From: Spongiibacteraceae bacterium
Lineage (GTDB): Bacteria > Pseudomonadota > Gammaproteobacteria > Pseudomonadales > PIVM01
Assembly (NCBI GenBank): GCA_030618505.1
Contig: JAUXDF010000031.1
Coordinates: 1-15,330, forward strand
Reading direction: 5' to 3'
DNA: 15,330 nucleotides
Shown here in pieces: positions 13,802 through 15,330 of the stretch (position 1 is the first letter of the stretch; each line of letters begins with the position of its first letter). A program made the position numbers and the translations under genes. The notes beneath the pieces are model-generated. The model saw only the letters and a list, made by a program, of their open reading frames with translations. It did not search any database and was not told the origin of the DNA.

Positions 13802-14395
13802 TCACTTTGCAGGTTTAGCTTGAGCAAAGCAGTCTGGGCGAGCGGTGAATGTAGCTCCGGGATCAACCAAACCTTCAAATTTCTCGATGGCATTGGCTCC
13901 CAACAGCATGGGGTAAATAAAATTGGCTCTGTCGACCAGGTTTATCTCAATATCATAAGCCTGGTGTCGTAGGCAAACAGTCAATGATACAACCGGGCGC
14001 TCGCTATATTTGTTGTTTCCATCTTCATCGTGACGTTGCTTGATTCGTGCATATTTTATCAAGGGACGATCAAGGTGAATATTGATATTTTTTCTTTTGT
14101 GGTAAACATCGAAGGCGAGCCATGTTGTGCCATCTTTTTCATAGGAGGTGATGTTGGTGGCGCTGAGGGAGGAGAGTTTGGCACCTGTATCGAGCTTGGC
14201 TTTAATTAGTTGGTGATTGCCGTTGATGTTGACATATTCAATTCGTCCATAGACATGTTTGGGGTTTTCAGCGCTGGCCGGATGGGCCGTGTAAAAGCTG
14301 GCGCAGATGAGAGGCGCCACAAAGCTCAGAAGAAAAATGAATCTCCGGCCTATACGCTGATGCAATCGGTTTTTGGGGTTCAGCGGTACGTCCAT
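13802..14395 (-). CDS. Exported retropepsin-like aspartic protease (often annotated as an ATP-dependent zinc protease)
   Basis: The 197-residue protein has a signal peptide: basic RRF at 17-19, a hydrophobic core at 19-37, and a likely cleavage after ASA (residue 42). It is therefore periplasmic or anchored outside. The mature part begins with VYGRIEYVNINGNHQLIKAKLDTGAK, where D69-T-G is the aspartic-protease active-site triplet of the retropepsin fold. It continues with the flap-like YHKRKNINIHLDRPL and ends with YPMLLGANAIEKFEGLVDP, the psi-loop-like ILLG region. The database name of zinc protease has no support here because no HExxH motif is present. The start ATG at 14395 has a weak ribosome site. 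It is the first gene of the triad operon. Confidence 0.88.
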   Translation of the reverse strand: MDVPLNPKNRLHQRIGRRFIFLLSFVAPLICASFYTAHPASAENPKHVYGRIEYVNINGNHQLIKAKLDTGAKLSSLSATNITSYEKDGTTWLAFDVYHKRKNINIHLDRPLIKYARIKQRHDEDGNNKYSERPVVSLTVCLRHQAYDIEINLVDRANFIYPMLLGANAIEKFEGLVDPGATFTARPDCFAQAKPAK

Positions 14396-14419
14396 CTCAA
14401 ATTGTCCATTTTGCTTATC

Positions 14420-14449
14420 ATTATAGTGAGTTTAACCAGGCTAACTTAA
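14420..14449 (-). promoter_or_regulatory. Putative promoter of the protease-7TM-ATP-grasp operon
   Basis: A perfect TATAAT (14425-14420, minus strand) has TTAAGT (14449-14444) 18 bp upstream. The predicted start lies roughly 20 nt before the protease ATG. The rest of the 193-bp gap (14396-14588) shows no other clear signal apart from a small GC-rich hairpin near 14547-14565. Confidence 0.5.
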
Positions 14450-14588
14450 GATCAGTCTCTACTATCAGGGCGTAATCAAATAAAGGAAGTCAATAACCCA
14501 TGTGTTGAACAAGGAATTTCGCCTCCAATATCAATCCTAAGCCTGCGCTTATTAAGGGCGCGAAGATATTAACCTGAATTAACATAAC

Positions 14589-15122
14589 TTACAGTGACAA
14601 GTTACGCAGTTCCGGGTCATGGCTGCTACGATGCCATAGGTCGTCAAAATCCTGGGTGAATTTCGCGACTTGAACACGATCATTAAAATTAGCAAAGCCG
14701 GGTTCATGCTCGTCCTCTGTGTGGGTGATAAGGCCGCTGTCATCGACAAGCAGAAAACTGTAGGGCAGGTCTCCACTATGTTGAGTAACAATTTTTATAC
14801 TTATTGATGAAGAAAGACGTTTGTTTAGCCCCAATATTGCGTGCGCTGTTTTGACCAGTAGGTGTGAATCGTTGATCAGTATACGTATATCTGAAAAGCG
14901 GCTACGTCTCGCCAATACGGACAGAGCCTCAGCAAAGGCTCGATTGTCATAGATGTGGTGGCTAAGATCCCGGTCAAATATCCGAAGAAAACGCTTGCCC
15001 TGAGCGAGCATAGAGCAGGCGCACTCAAGCTGTTTCTCGGGCGAGGCTAATACGATGCGCTCTGTTTTTTCACCTAAGGTTGGCCATTCGTTTTCATTTG
15101 GCTTGTCATGCTTGTTATTCAT
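14589..15122 (-). CDS. Conserved hypothetical protein, possibly phospholipase D-fold-like
   Basis: The 177-residue soluble protein has no signal peptide or membrane segment. The pattern (KRFLRIFDRDLSHHIYDNRAF, then ALSVLARRSRFSDIRILINDS, then LGLNKRLSSSISIKIV) followed by FLLVDDSGLI and a C-terminal FDDLWHRSSHDPELRNL resembles a gammaproteobacterial family of uncharacterised proteins (DUF7931-like, from memory). That layout of strands and helices recalls half of a PLD-type domain, but no HxK(x)4D motif is present, so it is not an active phospholipase D. AAGG precedes the ATG at 15122 by 10 nt. It stands alone between the triad operon and the window end, with its own promoter. Confidence 0.75.
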   Translation of the reverse strand: MNNKHDKPNENEWPTLGEKTERIVLASPEKQLECACSMLAQGKRFLRIFDRDLSHHIYDNRAFAEALSVLARRSRFSDIRILINDSHLLVKTAHAILGLNKRLSSSISIKIVTQHSGDLPYSFLLVDDSGLITHTEDEHEPGFANFNDRVQVAKFTQDFDDLWHRSSHDPELRNLSL

Positions 15123-15167
15123 CTGTTTTCAGCCTTAATTAGATGCGTCAACGGTGTTTATTTGCAA

Positions 15168-15196
15168 AATATACCCCTTTCTCTCAAAAAACCCAA
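15168..15196 (-). promoter_or_regulatory. Putative promoter of the hypothetical gene at 14589-15122
   Basis: TTGGGT (15196-15191) and TATATT (15173-15168), read on the minus strand, are 17 bp apart. They lie about 45 bp upstream of the ATG at 15122. Both hexamers are fair matches to sigma-70 consensus. Confidence 0.45.
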
Positions 15197-15274
15197 TTAT
15201 TCATAGGTATACTTTTGTGATTTGTGTGCGAAAAGAGAGCAAATCATCTATCTCCTTTGTACAGTGGGATCAGC

Positions 15275-15288
15275 TTGACTTAGGTCAA
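15275..15288. promoter_or_regulatory. Symmetric FNR/ANR/DNR-type box
   Basis: TTGACTTAGGTCAA is a perfect TTGAC-N4-GTCAA palindrome, one base per arm from the FNR consensus TTGAT-N4-ATCAA and close to boxes of pseudomonad ANR/DNR regulators. It lies 150 bp upstream of the minus-strand hypothetical gene and near the right edge, so it more likely serves a plus-strand gene outside the window. Which CRP/FNR-family protein binds it cannot be told from sequence. Confidence 0.5.
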
Positions 15289-15330
15289 ACGCCAGGCTTT
15301 TCATCGAGAGGATGAAGAGGCTTGAGGGCT

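Noticed and set aside
15312..15330. ATG with GAGAGG immediately upstream near the right edge, possible gene start.
   Set aside because: The purine run touches the ATG with no spacing, and only six codons are visible.

Overview
The window looks like chromosomal DNA of a gammaproteobacterium, probably a marine or other environmental lineage. This rests on gene content only: a WS/DGAT wax ester synthase, an HpnN/MMPL-like RND exporter, a TorD-type chaperone, a class I-like PPK2, and the retropepsin / 7TM-transglutaminase-like / ATP-grasp triad. I cannot name a genus.

Layout. (1) 1-1366 is accessory DNA: the 3' end of a group II intron cut by the window edge, a hicAB toxin-antitoxin pair on the minus strand, one isolated type I-E-like CRISPR repeat with no cas genes, and a pair of tiny overlapping reading frames of doubtful status. 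(2) 1367-6113, plus strand: a run of an RND exporter, a small four-helix membrane protein with cytochrome b-like histidines, a classical SDR and a TorD/DmsD-family chaperone. A nested 86-bp palindrome interrupts the run, and the SDR and chaperone share an identical 11-nt Shine-Dalgarno block. The chaperone implies a molybdoenzyme client that is not present here. (3) 6377-10166: a WS/DGAT acyltransferase with an unusual ~110-residue lysine/alanine/proline-rich tail (plus strand) converges on a minus-strand run of a CBS-pair protein, PPK2 and a 98-residue Lys/Ala-rich protein. (4) 10405-11301: a LysR regulator, divergent from the CBS gene, with a perfect 10-bp dyad just upstream. (5) 11311-14395, minus strand: a tight three-gene operon of an exported retropepsin-like protease, an inactive-transglutaminase/7TM protein and an ATP-grasp ligase. 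(6) 14589-15122, minus strand: a conserved hypothetical protein. A symmetric FNR/ANR-type box follows at 15275-15288, probably serving a gene beyond the window.

How the parts may work together. The best candidate for something new is block 3. A neutral-lipid synthase with a histone-H1/PhaM-like basic tail lies next to a polyphosphate kinase and a separate basic protein, which suggests lipid inclusions physically linked to polyphosphate or the nucleoid. Block 5 is a recurrent bacterial gene triad whose substrate is, to my knowledge, unsettled. Block 2 looks like a membrane/lipid or redox cluster with an off-site molybdoenzyme.
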